NCBI RefSeq assembly: GCF_024806835.1
Contig: NZ_JANTYU010000001.1
Coordinates: 186,001 to 250,000 of the forward strand
Direction of reading: 5' to 3'
DNA length: 64,000 bases
Source of the DNA: Xanthomonas sp. 3793
Lineage (GTDB): Bacteria > Pseudomonadota > Gammaproteobacteria > Xanthomonadales > Xanthomonadaceae
Shown here: positions 8,867 to 17,775 of the stretch, piece by piece
How the letters are laid out: the number at the start of each line of letters is the position of its first letter
How positions within the stretch are numbered: position 1 is the first letter of the stretch
Position numbers and translations under genes: made by a program
Notes under the pieces: generated by a model
What the model was told of the DNA's origin: nothing
The model's database searches: none
What the model saw: the letters and a program-made list of their open reading frames with translations, nothing else

Positions 8867-10012
8867 CTACTCAGCGTACTCCGATCGCAACCAGCGGGTA
8901 GCAATCGCGACCGCAAGCATGGCGGCGGCAACGAGCATCAGCGCGGCTGTCAGCCCCCAACCGTGGGCGGCGAAGCCGATCAAGGCGGGGCCGGCCAGGA
9001 CGCCGGCGTAACCCAATGTCGTCATCGCAGTGATCGCCAGGCCCTCGGGCATGGCACGCTGTTGACCGGCCATCGAAAACAATGCCGGCGCGATATTGGC
9101 GCATCCCAGTCCGATCAGTGCATAGCCCGATAGCGAGAGCTGCCACCAGGGCATCAGTACTGCAATCAGAAAGCCCAGGCATGCAGCCAGTCCACCTAGC
9201 ATGATGGATCGGACGCGGCCTACGCGCTGCACCAATGCATCGCCAAACAGCCGCGTGGCAGTCATGGTCAATGCAAAGACCACATAGCCTGCGCCGGCCA
9301 CGGCGGTATCGACACTGCGAACCTGCGTCAGGAAGACCGCGCTCCAATCCAGGATGGTGCCTTCGGCGAGAAACACGACAAACGCCAGCATGCCGATCAA
9401 CAAGACGCCAGCCCGCGGCCAGGCCAGCAGCGGGCCTGGCTGAGTGCCCTGCTCCGCTCTCCAATGCGGGGCAGCCAGCGCAGCGACGAGCACGATGCTG
9501 AGCATGCCGATCATCGAAGCGATCGGCGGTGCGATGCCCAGGCTGAGCAGCACCGTCATCAGCAAGGCGCCGGCAAAGCCGCCGATGCTGTAGAAGGCGT
9601 GGAAGCCGGACATCATCACCTTGCCGCTCTCGCGCTCGACCGCGACTGCCTGCATGTTCATCGTGCAGTCCATCGCGCCAACCCCGGCGCCGAACAGAAA
9701 CAACACCGCGCCCAATGCCGCTGCCGATTGCATTGCGCTCAAGAACGGCAATGCTACGCACATCATGGCAACGGTGGCCAGCATCACGCGCCTGCAGCCC
9801 GCGCGTGACGCCCACACCCCGGCGACGGGCATCGCCAGCAGCGATCCGGCACCCAGGCACAGCAGGACCAGTCCAAGCCTCGCTTCGTCCAATGCCGATT
9901 GGTGCTTGGCGAAGGGAACCAGCGGCGCCCAGATCGACACGGCGAATCCGGGAATGAAGAATGCGGCGCGGGTTGCGTGCTGTTGCGCACGGTGGGAAAC
10001 ACGAGAAGTCAT
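8867..10012 (-). CDS. MFS transporter, YbjJ-like
   Basis: This 381-residue protein has about twelve hydrophobic segments and major facilitator loop signatures. The TM2-3 loop reads ASRAGCRRVMLA. The central MNMQAVAVERESGKVMMSGFHAFYSIGG resembles the characteristic block of the YbjJ subfamily, inner membrane transporters with poorly defined substrates. I prefer the ATG at 10012 (MTSRVSHRAQQ) because the first helix follows closely; the frame extends to 10060, adding a non-membrane leader. It follows the DUF1349 gene on the same strand, about 200 bp after it. A TetR-type regulator diverges from that gene, so the transporter is likely part of a TetR-controlled export unit (inference). Confidence 0.85.
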   Translation of the reverse strand: MTSRVSHRAQQHATRAAFFIPGFAVSIWAPLVPFAKHQSALDEARLGLVLLCLGAGSLLAMPVAGVWASRAGCRRVMLATVAMMCVALPFLSAMQSAAALGAVLFLFGAGVGAMDCTMNMQAVAVERESGKVMMSGFHAFYSIGGFAGALLMTVLLSLGIAPPIASMIGMLSIVLVAALAAPHWRAEQGTQPGPLLAWPRAGVLLIGMLAFVVFLAEGTILDWSAVFLTQVRSVDTAVAGAGYVVFALTMTATRLFGDALVQRVGRVRSIMLGGLAACLGFLIAVLMPWWQLSLSGYALIGLGCANIAPALFSMAGQQRAMPEGLAITAMTTLGYAGVLAGPALIGFAAHGWGLTAALMLVAAAMLAVAIATRWLRSEYAE

Positions 10013-10214
10013 CGATGATCCAACTGCAAAGACATCGCCTGCCGAGCACGGACGGCGCAAGAAGCGACCAAGAAGGACGGCGAATCGTGGTCAGGTCGCC
10101 GTGACTGCGCACTCGGCAGCGCAGTGTCCGCGTGGCATGGCTCGCACCTCGCACCTCGCACCGGCCGCTTCCGCCCGGCGATGACCGCGGTCTTTTTTTG
10201 GCTGCGCCAGGCGC

Positions 10215-10904
10215 TCAGGACAGATCGTGCAAGTCCTTGTCCAGCACCGGGCCAAGCATCCAGTCGGAGAAGTGGACCTTCAAGCCCTCGCGTTCTGGCG
10301 TGCAGGTCATCGGGCCCACCAGATAGCGAGCAGCGACCGGGAATGGGCATAGCCGCACCAGCGGCCAGTAGTTGCCGTCCTTGGACGCTTGCAAACGCAG
10401 TACGCCCTTGTCGACGGTGGCGCGGATCCAGAAGTCCGACGGATCGGCTTCGTAAGGACCTGTCGCCCAATCCGACTTGCCATCGGTAAGAACGCTGCTG
10501 AGCATCGCGCGGCCGTCGCTGAGCTCGATCCCCGCCTTGACCCACTGGCGCTCATTGACGCGGATCATCAGGCCGGCCTGATCGTAGAGTTGCTCGAATT
10601 TGGCGCGGACGCGCAGCTGGCAGGTAAACGCCGCCGGCGCCGCGATGCCGAGAAAGTGCCCACTATCGCGGGTGAACCCGTAATGGGTCTCGCGCCAGAA
10701 GTCGGTACCCTTGTCGGTCACGACCTCCAATACATTGCCGTCCACACTGCGGTGCGATTTGGGCTCGTTCAACCATTGTCCTGGCTTCCAACTGCCTGAT
10801 GGCGCCGCGCCGGCACCGGTTGCCATGACCACGCCACCAGCGGCCAAGCCGCCCAGTGTCGCCCTGCGCGCGATATCGACCTGGTGTTTTTGCGAACCCG
10901 TCAT
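10215..10904 (-). CDS. DUF1349 family protein with twin-arginine-like signal
   Basis: This 229-residue protein begins MTGSQKHQVDIARRATLGGLAAGG. It has a paired arginine followed by a hydrophobic segment, compatible with a Tat signal, although the motif RRATLGG is short of the full consensus. From about residue 50 it shows DUF1349 features: DFWRETHYGFTRDSGHFLG, a YDQAGLMIRVNERQWVKAGIE core, then WIRATVDKGVLRLQASKDG. The fold is a concanavalin-like beta sandwich related to YesU, often suspected of carbohydrate binding. It is the first gene of the minus-strand unit that continues into the MFS transporter, and it diverges from the TetR regulator across 145 bp that contain a palindromic operator candidate. 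Confidence 0.82.
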   Translation of the reverse strand: MTGSQKHQVDIARRATLGGLAAGGVVMATGAGAAPSGSWKPGQWLNEPKSHRSVDGNVLEVVTDKGTDFWRETHYGFTRDSGHFLGIAAPAAFTCQLRVRAKFEQLYDQAGLMIRVNERQWVKAGIELSDGRAMLSSVLTDGKSDWATGPYEADPSDFWIRATVDKGVLRLQASKDGNYWPLVRLCPFPVAARYLVGPMTCTPEREGLKVHFSDWMLGPVLDKDLHDLS

Positions 10905-10975
10905 ACGTATTCCTCGTGACGAAAAGGCAAGGCTCTTCGATGCTTTCTCACAGTCATCGCAAAGCCGTTAGCGTC

Positions 10976-10997
10976 AATTTGTACATCCGTACCAATT
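10976..10997. promoter_or_regulatory. candidate TetR-family operator palindrome
   Basis: A 22-bp near-perfect palindrome lies in the intergenic region between the divergent DUF1349 and TetR genes. The arms AATTTGTAC and GTACCAATT match at 8 of 9 positions across a 4-base centre (ATCC). The size and location suit a TetR dimer that represses both its own gene and the transporter unit; that function is inferred. Confidence 0.6.
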
Positions 10998-11049
10998 GGC
11001 AAGTCAACTCTGGATTACCATCGCCTGGTCGATACGTGCGCGAACACAG

Positions 11050-11592
11050 ATGAGCGGCAGGACCTGGCAGCAAGACCCACATCGAAAAGAACACATCGAG
11101 CAGGCCACCTTGCAGGTGGTCGTCGACCATGGCGTGGCCGGGACGACCTTTCGCAAGGTTGCCGAACAAGCGCAGGTGCCGTTGGGCGCGACCACCTACT
11201 ACTTCGGTTCCATGCACGAGCTGCTGATCGCGGCATTCACCCGCTTCTCGCAGGAGGTGTCGAAAAACTTCGCTGCCGAGATCCGTGCTGCGAACAACCG
11301 CGACCAGGCCTGCGATGCGGTGGTGAACATCATCTTTGCCGACAGTACCGCCTCGCCGCGGATCCTGCTGCTGAGCTACGAGCTGTACGCGTTTGCGCGC
11401 CGCCACCCGGAGATGACGGCGATCATGGAGCAATGGATGGCACGCAGTCGCGCGGCGCTGGAGCTGCATTTTTCCAAGCCCGCTGCCAGTGCCATCGATG
11501 CCTTGATCGAAGGGATGACGATCCATCGCTCGGTGGTGCGCATGACCAAGAAAAGCGTGCGCAATGCGGTGGGACAGCTGGCCTTGCTGTAA
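11050..11592 (+). CDS. TetR/AcrR-family transcriptional regulator
   Basis: This 180-residue protein has an N-terminal TetR helix-turn-helix (about 12-60) with the diagnostic run TTFRKVAEQAQVPLGATTYYFGSMHELL, followed by an all-helical ligand-binding and dimerisation domain. I prefer the ATG at 11050 (MSGRTWQQD); a start at 10996 would place coding sequence inside the operator candidate at 10976-10997. TetR repressors typically bind palindromes near their own promoter and release on ligand binding. Divergence from a DUF1349 protein and an MFS transporter suggests it controls export of a compound it senses. Confidence 0.9.
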   Translation: MSGRTWQQDPHRKEHIEQATLQVVVDHGVAGTTFRKVAEQAQVPLGATTYYFGSMHELLIAAFTRFSQEVSKNFAAEIRAANNRDQACDAVVNIIFADSTASPRILLLSYELYAFARRHPEMTAIMEQWMARSRAALELHFSKPAASAIDALIEGMTIHRSVVRMTKKSVRNAVGQLALL

Positions 11593-11792
11593 TGCATGCT
11601 GGGCGCCGTCCTGTTGGGAAATGGGCGTAACGGGCCATCGCCTGCATGACGACAGACGGATCGTTTGCACACCGAGCCATCAGGTGATGTGCTGCGGATG
11701 TGGCTGTCGCTCGTCGACCAATGCATGCGTGTCCCAAAGCTATCCAGCATTCTTTTACATTCAAATCGCCATGACCAACCCATAGGCCGTGC

Positions 11793-12218
11793 TTGAGCTA
11801 TCTCTCGCTGTTCGCACTGTCGTTGATTGCCGCCACCCTGCTCCCTGCGCAGTCGGAGGCGGCATTGGTTGCGCTGCTGCTCGATGGCGGTTCGGTCGTG
11901 TGGCTTGTGGCCGCCGCGAGCGTGGGGAACGTGCTGGGCTCGCTGATCAATTGGTGGATCGGGCGCGAACTGGTGCGTTTTCAGGGGCGACGCTGGTTTC
12001 CGGTGACGCCGCAGGCCCTGGCACGCGCGCAAGCCTGGTATGGCAGCTACGGCAAATGGTCCCTGCTCTTGAGCTGGATGCCGATCATCGGCGACCCGCT
12101 GACGCTGGCGGCCGGGGTCATGCGTGAGCCGCTGCGTGTCTTCCTGCCGTTGGTGGCGGTCGCCAAGACCACACGTTACGGTGTGCTCGCATGGGCAACG
12201 CTGACGCTTGTGCGGTAA
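11793..12218 (+). CDS. YqaA-like small membrane protein (VTT/DedA-related)
   Basis: This 141-residue protein begins at a TTG (11793) and reads SYLSLFALSLIAATLLPAQSEAALVALLL. The core GNVLGSLINWWIGRELVRF, the LARAQAWYGSYGKWSLLLSWMPIIGDPLTLAAGVMR block and the terminal helix are typical of the YqaA family, related to the VTT/DedA group. These are inner membrane proteins with re-entrant helices; the function of YqaA is unsettled, though DedA relatives act in lipid flipping and envelope homeostasis. No ATG in this frame could replace the TTG without losing the first helix. It appears to be a single-gene unit. Confidence 0.85.
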   Translation: MSYLSLFALSLIAATLLPAQSEAALVALLLDGGSVVWLVAAASVGNVLGSLINWWIGRELVRFQGRRWFPVTPQALARAQAWYGSYGKWSLLLSWMPIIGDPLTLAAGVMREPLRVFLPLVAVAKTTRYGVLAWATLTLVR

Positions 12219-12389
12219 CGGCAGGCAGGTGAAGCCTGCCGGACGTGCAACGCACATGACGCGGCGCGCCATCGATGCGCATGGCCGCGCACGGGTTCTT
12301 AACGTGGCATGCCTATGCTTGCGACGCGCCGCAGCCCATCTGCTGCGCATCCAGGGACATTGCACAATGGACATTGCAAAGGAGATCGT

Positions 12390-12665
12390 ATGAAGAAGCT
12401 GCACAGCATGCTGCTCGCCGGGTGCCTGCTTGGCCTGAGCACCCAGGCCTGGGCCGAGGTGGCCAACCTGACCAATAGTGCCGATGGCGCCAACCGCGAG
12501 GCCGGTATCGCAGCGGTGAAGAAGAAACTTCAGGATGCCTGTACCTCACGTCAGGGCAAGGTCGACATGGCCTCGTTCGAGGTGGTGTTCGAAAAAACCA
12601 GCACCAATCCCGACGTTCCCAAACCGTATTATGTGGACGGCAAGATCAAGTGCGATCTACCGTGA
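12390..12665 (+). CDS. small secreted hypothetical protein
   Basis: This 91-residue protein has a clear signal peptide (MKKLHSMLLAGCLLGLSTQAWA) and a short charged mature part: EAGIAAVKKKLQDAC, QGKVDMASFEVVFEK, YYVDGKIKCDLP. Two cysteines in the mature part could form a disulfide. No function is recognised. The start at 12390 is supported by AAAGGAGA about six bases upstream; the same frame opens earlier (12309) without one. An intrinsic-type hairpin follows 48 bp after the stop, so it is probably monocistronic. Confidence 0.75.
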   Translation: MKKLHSMLLAGCLLGLSTQAWAEVANLTNSADGANREAGIAAVKKKLQDACTSRQGKVDMASFEVVFEKTSTNPDVPKPYYVDGKIKCDLP

Positions 12666-12712
12666 TTACCAGACACGCGTAGCGCGCCTTACCGCGCCGC
12701 CGCATGCATGAT

Positions 12713-12740
12713 GCAAGGCCCCGCAGATGCGGGGCTTTGC
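12713..12740 (+). terminator. hairpin terminator after small secreted gene
   Basis: A 12-bp stem (GCAAGGCCCCGC with GCGGGGCTTTGC, one wobble pair) closes a 4-base loop AGAT. The downstream arm ends in CTTTGC. The U-tract is short, so termination strength is uncertain. Confidence 0.6.
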
Positions 12741-12925
12741 ATGTGTGGCGCCGGGATGCAGGTGGTGCGTTGCAGTCGCCGTCGTTGCTGGATCGGCACA
12801 TCGCCCTGCAGTGTCGCCGTCAACGCCGCGCTGCACGTGCTGCACCTGCTGCACCTGCTGCAGGGCATAGAGTTGCGCGCGCAAGACAGGTACGCTGCCG
12901 GTCTATTAAACGACAGGATGTTCTC

Positions 12926-13245
12926 ATGGGTCTGATCCAGGCGGTGGTGGCTACGGTCAGCGGCGTCTTGGCCGACCAGTGGAAGGATTTCTACACCGTA
13001 CCGACGGGCCTGCCGGCCACGGCGGCGCTGTTTGCGGCGGTTGCGCAGGGCAGCAACGCCGGGCGTGGTGCCAACACCGCAACACCGATCAATCGCATGC
13101 GTTCGAGCGCGAAACCAAGATCGATGCCAAGGCGGTGAGCGGTACCGACATCAAGGTCGATACGATCATCGGCACGCGCAACGCGCAGATCGCTGGCGAC
13201 AATGTGTCTGCCTACCGCACCCGGGTGCGACGCGAGAGCGATTGA
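12926..13245 (+). pseudogene. broken remnant of SPFH/'virion core' type protein fused to another fragment
   Basis: From an ATG at 12926 about 45 residues (MGLIQAVVATVSGVLADQWKDF, ending near GANT) resemble the start of SPFH-like 'virion core' proteins, which are normally about 350 aa. The frame then degrades. A second frame from about 13090 gives FERETKIDAKAVSGTDIKVDTIIGTRNAQIAG and stops at 13245; it does not look like the continuation of the same family. I read this as a deletion scar joining two gene pieces, with a frame change near 13080. The 5' piece could still be expressed as a 70-residue peptide (to 13138). Confidence 0.45.
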
Positions 13246-13395
13246 CTGGTGACATCCGCGCTGCCTTCGGTTGCCGGGAGTGCAGGCAGTCCGACTGACG
13301 CGATGCGGCAGTGTCGTTGCGGTGCGGCGCAAGCATCAGGCACCAGGCGGCCTAAGTTGTATCGGCTGAGCTGTCGCTGCCACGGGTGATGCGCT

Positions 13396-14451
13396 TCAAG
13401 CCATGGCGGCGCTGACTGCCGCTGCCTGCAGCTGCGCGCGCGCCAGGTCCAGCGTTGTCATGATCTGCACCACTTCGTCGAGCGGATGCAGCGGCGACTC
13501 GCGACGGCCTTCTCCGATGTAGCGTGCGGCCGCGTTGGCCTGCCATGACAGCCCGTCGTAGCCCTGAATGCCGGTCGGGTCTGTCCATTCGACAGGCGTA
13601 CCGGCGTCATCGTTGCTGCCGATCCGCAGCCTGGACGGATTGTGGAAGTCCCCGGCCAGGTCGATGCGCCCTTCGGTGCCGGCGACGTAGGCCATCGAAC
13701 TGCTGCGCGCGACGATGGAGCTGATCAATGTCGACTGCGCCTGCGAGCGATGCGACAGCACGACAGTGGAAAAGGCATCCACGCCGGTGTCGGTGAGTTC
13801 GCCGACGGCAGCGATCGCGGTGGGCGCGGACAGGATCATCGAGGAAAACTGCACGGCGTAGACGCCAAGATCCAGCAGCGCGCCACCGCCAAGGTCGGGC
13901 CGTCGTTGCCGATGTGCGGGGTCGCTGGGCCCACGCTGGCTCAGGTCGGCAAACACCTGGCGCACATGGCCAAGTGCGCCGTCGGCAAGCAATTTGCGGA
14001 TCACCGAGGTGTGCGGCAGGTAGCGGGTCCACATCGCTTCCATCAGGAACAGACCGCGTGCACGCGCTTGCTGTACCAGCAGGCGCGCGTCGTCGGCGCA
14101 GGTGGCGATGGGCTTTTCGATCAGCACATGCTTGCCCGCACGTAGCGCAAGCAGGCCGTGCTCCAGATGCTCGCTATGCGGCGTGGCGACGTAGACGATA
14201 TCGACGTTCGGGTCTTCCACCAACGCCTGATAGCTGTCGTACGCACGCTCGATCGCCCATGCCTTCGCAAACGCGTTCGCACGCTCCCCGCTACGCGAAG
14301 CAACTGCCACCGCGCGTTGCTGGGTATTGTTGCGTAACGCACGCACGAAGGCGGTTGCAATCGCGCCCGGCCCCAGCACGCCCCAGCGCAGGGATGGCTC
14401 GCCTTGGCCAGGCACGAACAGATCGGGCTCGGGAACGTGGAGCAGTGGCAT
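13396..14451 (-). CDS. Gfo/Idh/MocA-family NAD(P)-dependent oxidoreductase
   Basis: This 351-residue protein shows the dinucleotide-binding opening WGVLGPGAIATAF near residue 22. The family signature is HVLIEKPIATCADDA (EKP motif with the conserved lysine), then MEAMWTRYLP and GGGALLDLGVYAVQ, typical of sugar or trans-dihydrodiol dehydrogenase-like members. Enzymes of this family oxidise or reduce sugars and cyclitols with NAD(P). The frame extends upstream to 14586, but I chose the ATG at 14451 (MPLLHVPEPD), close to the Rossmann start. It is flanked by a secreted nuclease gene on the same strand after a gap. Substrate unknown. Confidence 0.85.
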   Translation of the reverse strand: MPLLHVPEPDLFVPGQGEPSLRWGVLGPGAIATAFVRALRNNTQQRAVAVASRSGERANAFAKAWAIERAYDSYQALVEDPNVDIVYVATPHSEHLEHGLLALRAGKHVLIEKPIATCADDARLLVQQARARGLFLMEAMWTRYLPHTSVIRKLLADGALGHVRQVFADLSQRGPSDPAHRQRRPDLGGGALLDLGVYAVQFSSMILSAPTAIAAVGELTDTGVDAFSTVVLSHRSQAQSTLISSIVARSSSMAYVAGTEGRIDLAGDFHNPSRLRIGSNDDAGTPVEWTDPTGIQGYDGLSWQANAAARYIGEGRRESPLHPLDEVVQIMTTLDLARAQLQAAAVSAAMA

Positions 14452-14618
14452 GGGGTCGCCGCGTTGTCGTGGAGCGGTCGATGCTAGCAAACCACGCGTT
14501 TCGATCGGCGCGGCATGGCGGCTCAGGCACAGGACTGCAACCCCGCGCAGCGAACACGGCCGGTGCGCGTGCTGCATTATGTGCATCTCATGCCCGGCCT
14601 ACCGATCCGGTTCCCCGC

Positions 14619-15314
14619 CTAGCGGGCGGCAGGCCGCCAACCGGCATTGAGCGCATCCTGCGCCGAACAGAAATAGCGCTCGCCCTTCTCGGTCGAGATG
14701 CTGGTACGCGCGTAATCGCGTTGACCGGGCATGTGAAAGATCTTGCTGCCCTTGCCCGAAATGTTGCCCTTGATGACGCACCCGCCCGGCACCGCTGCCG
14801 ATACAGTTGCCGACGCGCGCGCAGCAATCTGCTGCCGCTTGTTGCGGCGGTACTCGGCAGGCTGCTGGAAGGTTCCCTGCCAGAGATTGCGTTTTTGCTG
14901 CTGTGCGATGCGCTCATCGGCGATGAACGCGGTGGCGTATTGGCGATACGCCACCGCCCAGCCGTTGCGCACCATCCAGCCATTGACCGATTGCCCTTGT
15001 ACAAAGCAGTCGGCAACCAGACGCCCGTAACGGTCGGTATCGGTTTGCCGACAAAGCACGGTCTTGTCCATCAGGTAACCGTCCAGCGCCGCCGCGGAAC
15101 GACGACCGCAAGGCCACGCAACGCCATCCGCGCCATTGCACTGCTGTGCGCTTTCCGGCGCATCGATTCCCCATAACCGGATGCGCTTGTGCGCCACGGT
15201 AATGGTATCGCCGTCGGTGACGGCAGCCCGACCGACAAGCTCTGCTGCGCTGGCAGGCAGAACGAGCGCGACACCAACAACACCCCACACCCATCTGAAC
15301 AACATCGACAACAA
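14619..15314 (-). CDS. secreted thermonuclease (SNase-like) family protein
   Basis: This 231-residue protein starts with a signal peptide (MLSMLFRWVWGVVGVALVLPASA). It continues with a staphylococcal-nuclease fold: VTDGDTITVAHKRIRLWGIDAPE (Ca-binding Asp and catalytic Arg region), TDTDRYGRLVADC (second catalytic Arg), VNGWMVRNGWA and the GLW-like NLWQGTF. The SNase core ends near residue 155. The C-terminal 75 residues are an extension with cysteines (GGCVIKGNIS, ERYFCSAQDALNAGW) that looks like a small excalibur-less binding module. The family cleaves DNA and RNA with calcium; an exported enzyme would act in the periplasm or medium. Confidence 0.85.
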   Translation of the reverse strand: MLSMLFRWVWGVVGVALVLPASAAELVGRAAVTDGDTITVAHKRIRLWGIDAPESAQQCNGADGVAWPCGRRSAAALDGYLMDKTVLCRQTDTDRYGRLVADCFVQGQSVNGWMVRNGWAVAYRQYATAFIADERIAQQQKRNLWQGTFQQPAEYRRNKRQQIAARASATVSAAVPGGCVIKGNISGKGSKIFHMPGQRDYARTSISTEKGERYFCSAQDALNAGWRPAAR

Positions 15315-15652
15315 CGTCCCTTGGCGATCGGTAGAAGTCGTCCATGCGTTCTTCCCGTGTATGCACCCTCAGCCGGATGGCCTTGCCCGGCGCTGTCCTG
15401 ACGCCAGACGTCCACGCGGCAGTGCCGACGCAGGGCCGGCACTGTAGGCGAATGCGGTGGGGATGGCTATCTCCTGCAGGTTGCGCGCAACGATCAACTG
15501 GCGACGCACTACATCGCAGTGTGCGACGCATCCGCGGGCACGGCGTGCATGGCGCGCACGTCACCTGCCTCGCGTTGTTGCACGCTCGCCCTGCCCTGCT
15601 GGGCGCACTGCCAGGCATCTGGCTGTCTGGCCGCCTTGCGTAGTAACAGCAA
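15315..15652. other. intergenic region, nothing recognised
   Basis: Short GC-rich frames only. The right end leads into the terminator of the sorbosone dehydrogenase-like gene, and the left end should hold the nuclease promoter. Confidence 0.4.
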
Positions 15653-15694
15653 CAAAAGAAAACCCGCCCGACGCATGATCCGCGCGGGCGGGTT
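15653..15694 (-). terminator. intrinsic terminator of the sorbosone dehydrogenase-like gene
   Basis: Read on the minus strand, a 10-bp perfect stem (AACCCGCCCG / CGGGCGGGTT) with a 14-base loop is followed by TTCTTTTG. It lies 14 bp past the stop codon at 15708. Confidence 0.75.
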
Positions 15695-15707
15695 CTCGCA
15701 TTGCGGC

Positions 15708-17024
15708 TTACTGTGGCGTAGTTGCGGTTGCGGCCGCTTCGGGCGTCACGCGCCAGATGATGTTGGCCAGGTCGTCGGCCACGATCAACGCGCCGCGCGG
15801 ATCGACAGTGACACCGACCGGGCGGCCGCGCGTCTTGCCGTCATCGCCATGGAAACCGGAGACGAAGTCGATCGGCTGACCCGCCGGGCGACCGTCGCGG
15901 AACGGTACGAACACCACCTTGTAGCCCACTGGCGGGTCGCGGTTCCAGCTGCCGTGCTCGCCGACGAATGCGCCGTCGGCAAACTTCGCGCCCATCACCG
16001 GCGACGAGAACGCCACGCCCAGCGCGGCCACATGCGAGCCCAGCGCGTAGTCGGGTGTGATTGCAGAGGCCACTTTCTGCGGATCCTGCGGCATCACCCG
16101 CTCGTCGACGTTTTTGCCCCAATAGCTGTAAGGCCAGCCGTAGAAGCCGCCTTCGCGGACCGAGGTCAGATAGTCCGGCACCAGGTTCGGGCCGATTTCA
16201 TCGCGCTCGTTGACCACTGCCCATAACGCACCGGTGCCGGGCTGGATGGCCAATGCAGTGGGATTACGCAGGCCGGTGGCGTATGGCTTGTGCGCGCCGG
16301 TTGCCGCGTCCACCTGCCAGACCTGCGCACGATCGACCTCGGCGACCATGCCGCGCTCGGTGATGTTGCTGTTGGAGCCGATCGCCACATACAGGTAGCG
16401 ACCGTCCGCACTGGCGGTGAGCGCCTTGGTCCAGTGATGATTGATGGCCGATGGCAGATCGGTCACCTTGCTCGGTGCGCCGCTGGCCTTGGTCTGGCCC
16501 TCGCGATAGTCGAAGCGCAGCAGCGCGTCCTGATTGGCGACATACAGCGCGTTGCCGATCAGCGCAAGCCCGTAGGGCGCATTGAGCTTGTCGGCAAAGA
16601 CCGTCTTCATTTCATAGGTGCCATCGCCGTCGGCATCGCGCAACAAGGTGAGGCGATTGCCGCTCTTGGCCTTGGACGTGCCCTTGGCCTTGATCGGGCC
16701 TGCGATGATGTCCTTGGGCTTGAGGTTTGGTGCAGAGCCGCCGCGGCCTTCGGCCACCAGGATGTCGCCATTCGGCAGCACCAGCGTCTGGCGCGGAATG
16801 CCGAGCTCGGTCGCGATGGCGGTGATGCGATACCCCGCCGGCACGGTCGGCTTGCGGTCGCCCCATGCGGTGGGCTCGGCGATCGTCATGTCGGGCAGTA
16901 CCCCGCGATCCGGGGCCGGCAATTCCGGCGTGGCGCCGTGCTGATCGAGCTCGGGCGCCTTGCCGCAGGCGGCCAATGCTGCGGCAAGGACGGAGACTGC
17001 AAGCACATGTGTGTAGCGGCTCAT
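15708..17024 (-). CDS. PQQ-type sorbosone dehydrogenase family lipoprotein
   Basis: This 438-residue protein begins MSRYTHVLAVSVLAAALAACGK, a lipoprotein signal with lipobox LAAC. It then shows a soluble quinoprotein glucose/sorbosone dehydrogenase beta-propeller: GYRITAIATELGIPRQTLVLPNGDILVAEGRGG, NHHWTKALTASADGRYLYVAIGSNSN, TGLRNPTALAIQPGTGALWAVVNERDEIG, GGFYGWPYSYWG, and HGSWNRDPPVGYKV near the end. Members oxidise sugars or aldehydes in the periplasm with PQQ; actual substrates are often unknown. The start at 17024 has GGGAGGTG eight bases upstream and overlaps the stop of the DUF2231 gene by 3 bases (ATGA), so the two are translationally coupled. The longer frame to 17705 is an artefact. 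Confidence 0.88.
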   Translation of the reverse strand: MSRYTHVLAVSVLAAALAACGKAPELDQHGATPELPAPDRGVLPDMTIAEPTAWGDRKPTVPAGYRITAIATELGIPRQTLVLPNGDILVAEGRGGSAPNLKPKDIIAGPIKAKGTSKAKSGNRLTLLRDADGDGTYEMKTVFADKLNAPYGLALIGNALYVANQDALLRFDYREGQTKASGAPSKVTDLPSAINHHWTKALTASADGRYLYVAIGSNSNITERGMVAEVDRAQVWQVDAATGAHKPYATGLRNPTALAIQPGTGALWAVVNERDEIGPNLVPDYLTSVREGGFYGWPYSYWGKNVDERVMPQDPQKVASAITPDYALGSHVAALGVAFSSPVMGAKFADGAFVGEHGSWNRDPPVGYKVVFVPFRDGRPAGQPIDFVSGFHGDDGKTRGRPVGVTVDPRGALIVADDLANIIWRVTPEAAATATTPQ

Positions 17025-17437
17025 CGTGCACCTCCCATGCGCAGACCAGACAATCCCGCCCAGGTGGCGACCAAAGCGAACAGCGTGGCGATTGCCGACA
17101 GCGTCAAAGCCGCCGGCATGATGGCCCAGGCATCGCGCGCGTGATGCAGCGCATCGAAGAATCCGACGATCCAGGTGGCCACCAATGCGAGTACATAGAT
17201 GACGTTGCGGCTGCCGCGCACAAGCCCGACGATGGCGGCCACAAGCGCGAGGGTGGTCACCACCATGGCCCCCACCAACAGCCAGGACGCGAAGTTGGCC
17301 CATTGGATCTGGTAGCTGCTCCAGTAGGCATAGTCGCTCAATAGCGCGCCAAGGAACAAGGGCCATACGCCGCCGAGCACGGCTGCATGGAATGGATGGA
17401 TGGCCCAGCGACGGGGCAAAACGACAGCTGCATTCAT
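17021..17437 (-). CDS. DUF2231-family membrane protein
   Basis: This 138-residue protein has four predicted membrane helices and the DUF2231 opening RRWAIHPFHAAVLGGVWPLFLGALLSDYAYW, followed by YQIQWANFASWLLVG and a DALHHARDAW loop. The pairing of this family with a sorbosone dehydrogenase-type quinoprotein is common, suggesting a membrane partner that passes electrons onward or anchors the enzyme (inference). The ATG at 17437 was chosen because upstream frame sequence lacks membrane character. Its stop overlaps the next gene's start. Confidence 0.82.
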   Translation of the reverse strand: MNAAVVLPRRWAIHPFHAAVLGGVWPLFLGALLSDYAYWSSYQIQWANFASWLLVGAMVVTTLALVAAIVGLVRGSRNVIYVLALVATWIVGFFDALHHARDAWAIMPAALTLSAIATLFALVATWAGLSGLRMGGAR

Positions 17438-17775
17438 GGCGGACTCGTTGGGGGCAATGGCGAAACGTGCCCCGATGCTGCCAGCTGGCGTGTGATGAGC
17501 AGGACGATTTCGCGTGCACCGCCCCGGCCATGCCATGAACGCACTGTTGCACGCGCCGGGTCGTTGCGCGGTTGCGCCTGGCAATGCTCAAAGGCCAGCT
17601 GGCACCGTCCTGCTGTCGGCATCCATCGGTGCCCGCTCGCGCAGTTCGATCAGACACCTCGCCGCTCATCCCGCCACACGACCACTGGACCGGCATACCG
17701 ACCACAGGTCATGGAGTGCTCGGTGCAGCGAGAACGCGCTCTTAGGCTGGCCGCATCCACTCAGGGAGCAGGCAG
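17438..17775. other. divergent intergenic region
   Basis: No gene is supported here. Promoters for the DUF2231/sorbosone unit (left) and the small secreted ORF (right) are expected, but no clear consensus was identified. Confidence 0.35.
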
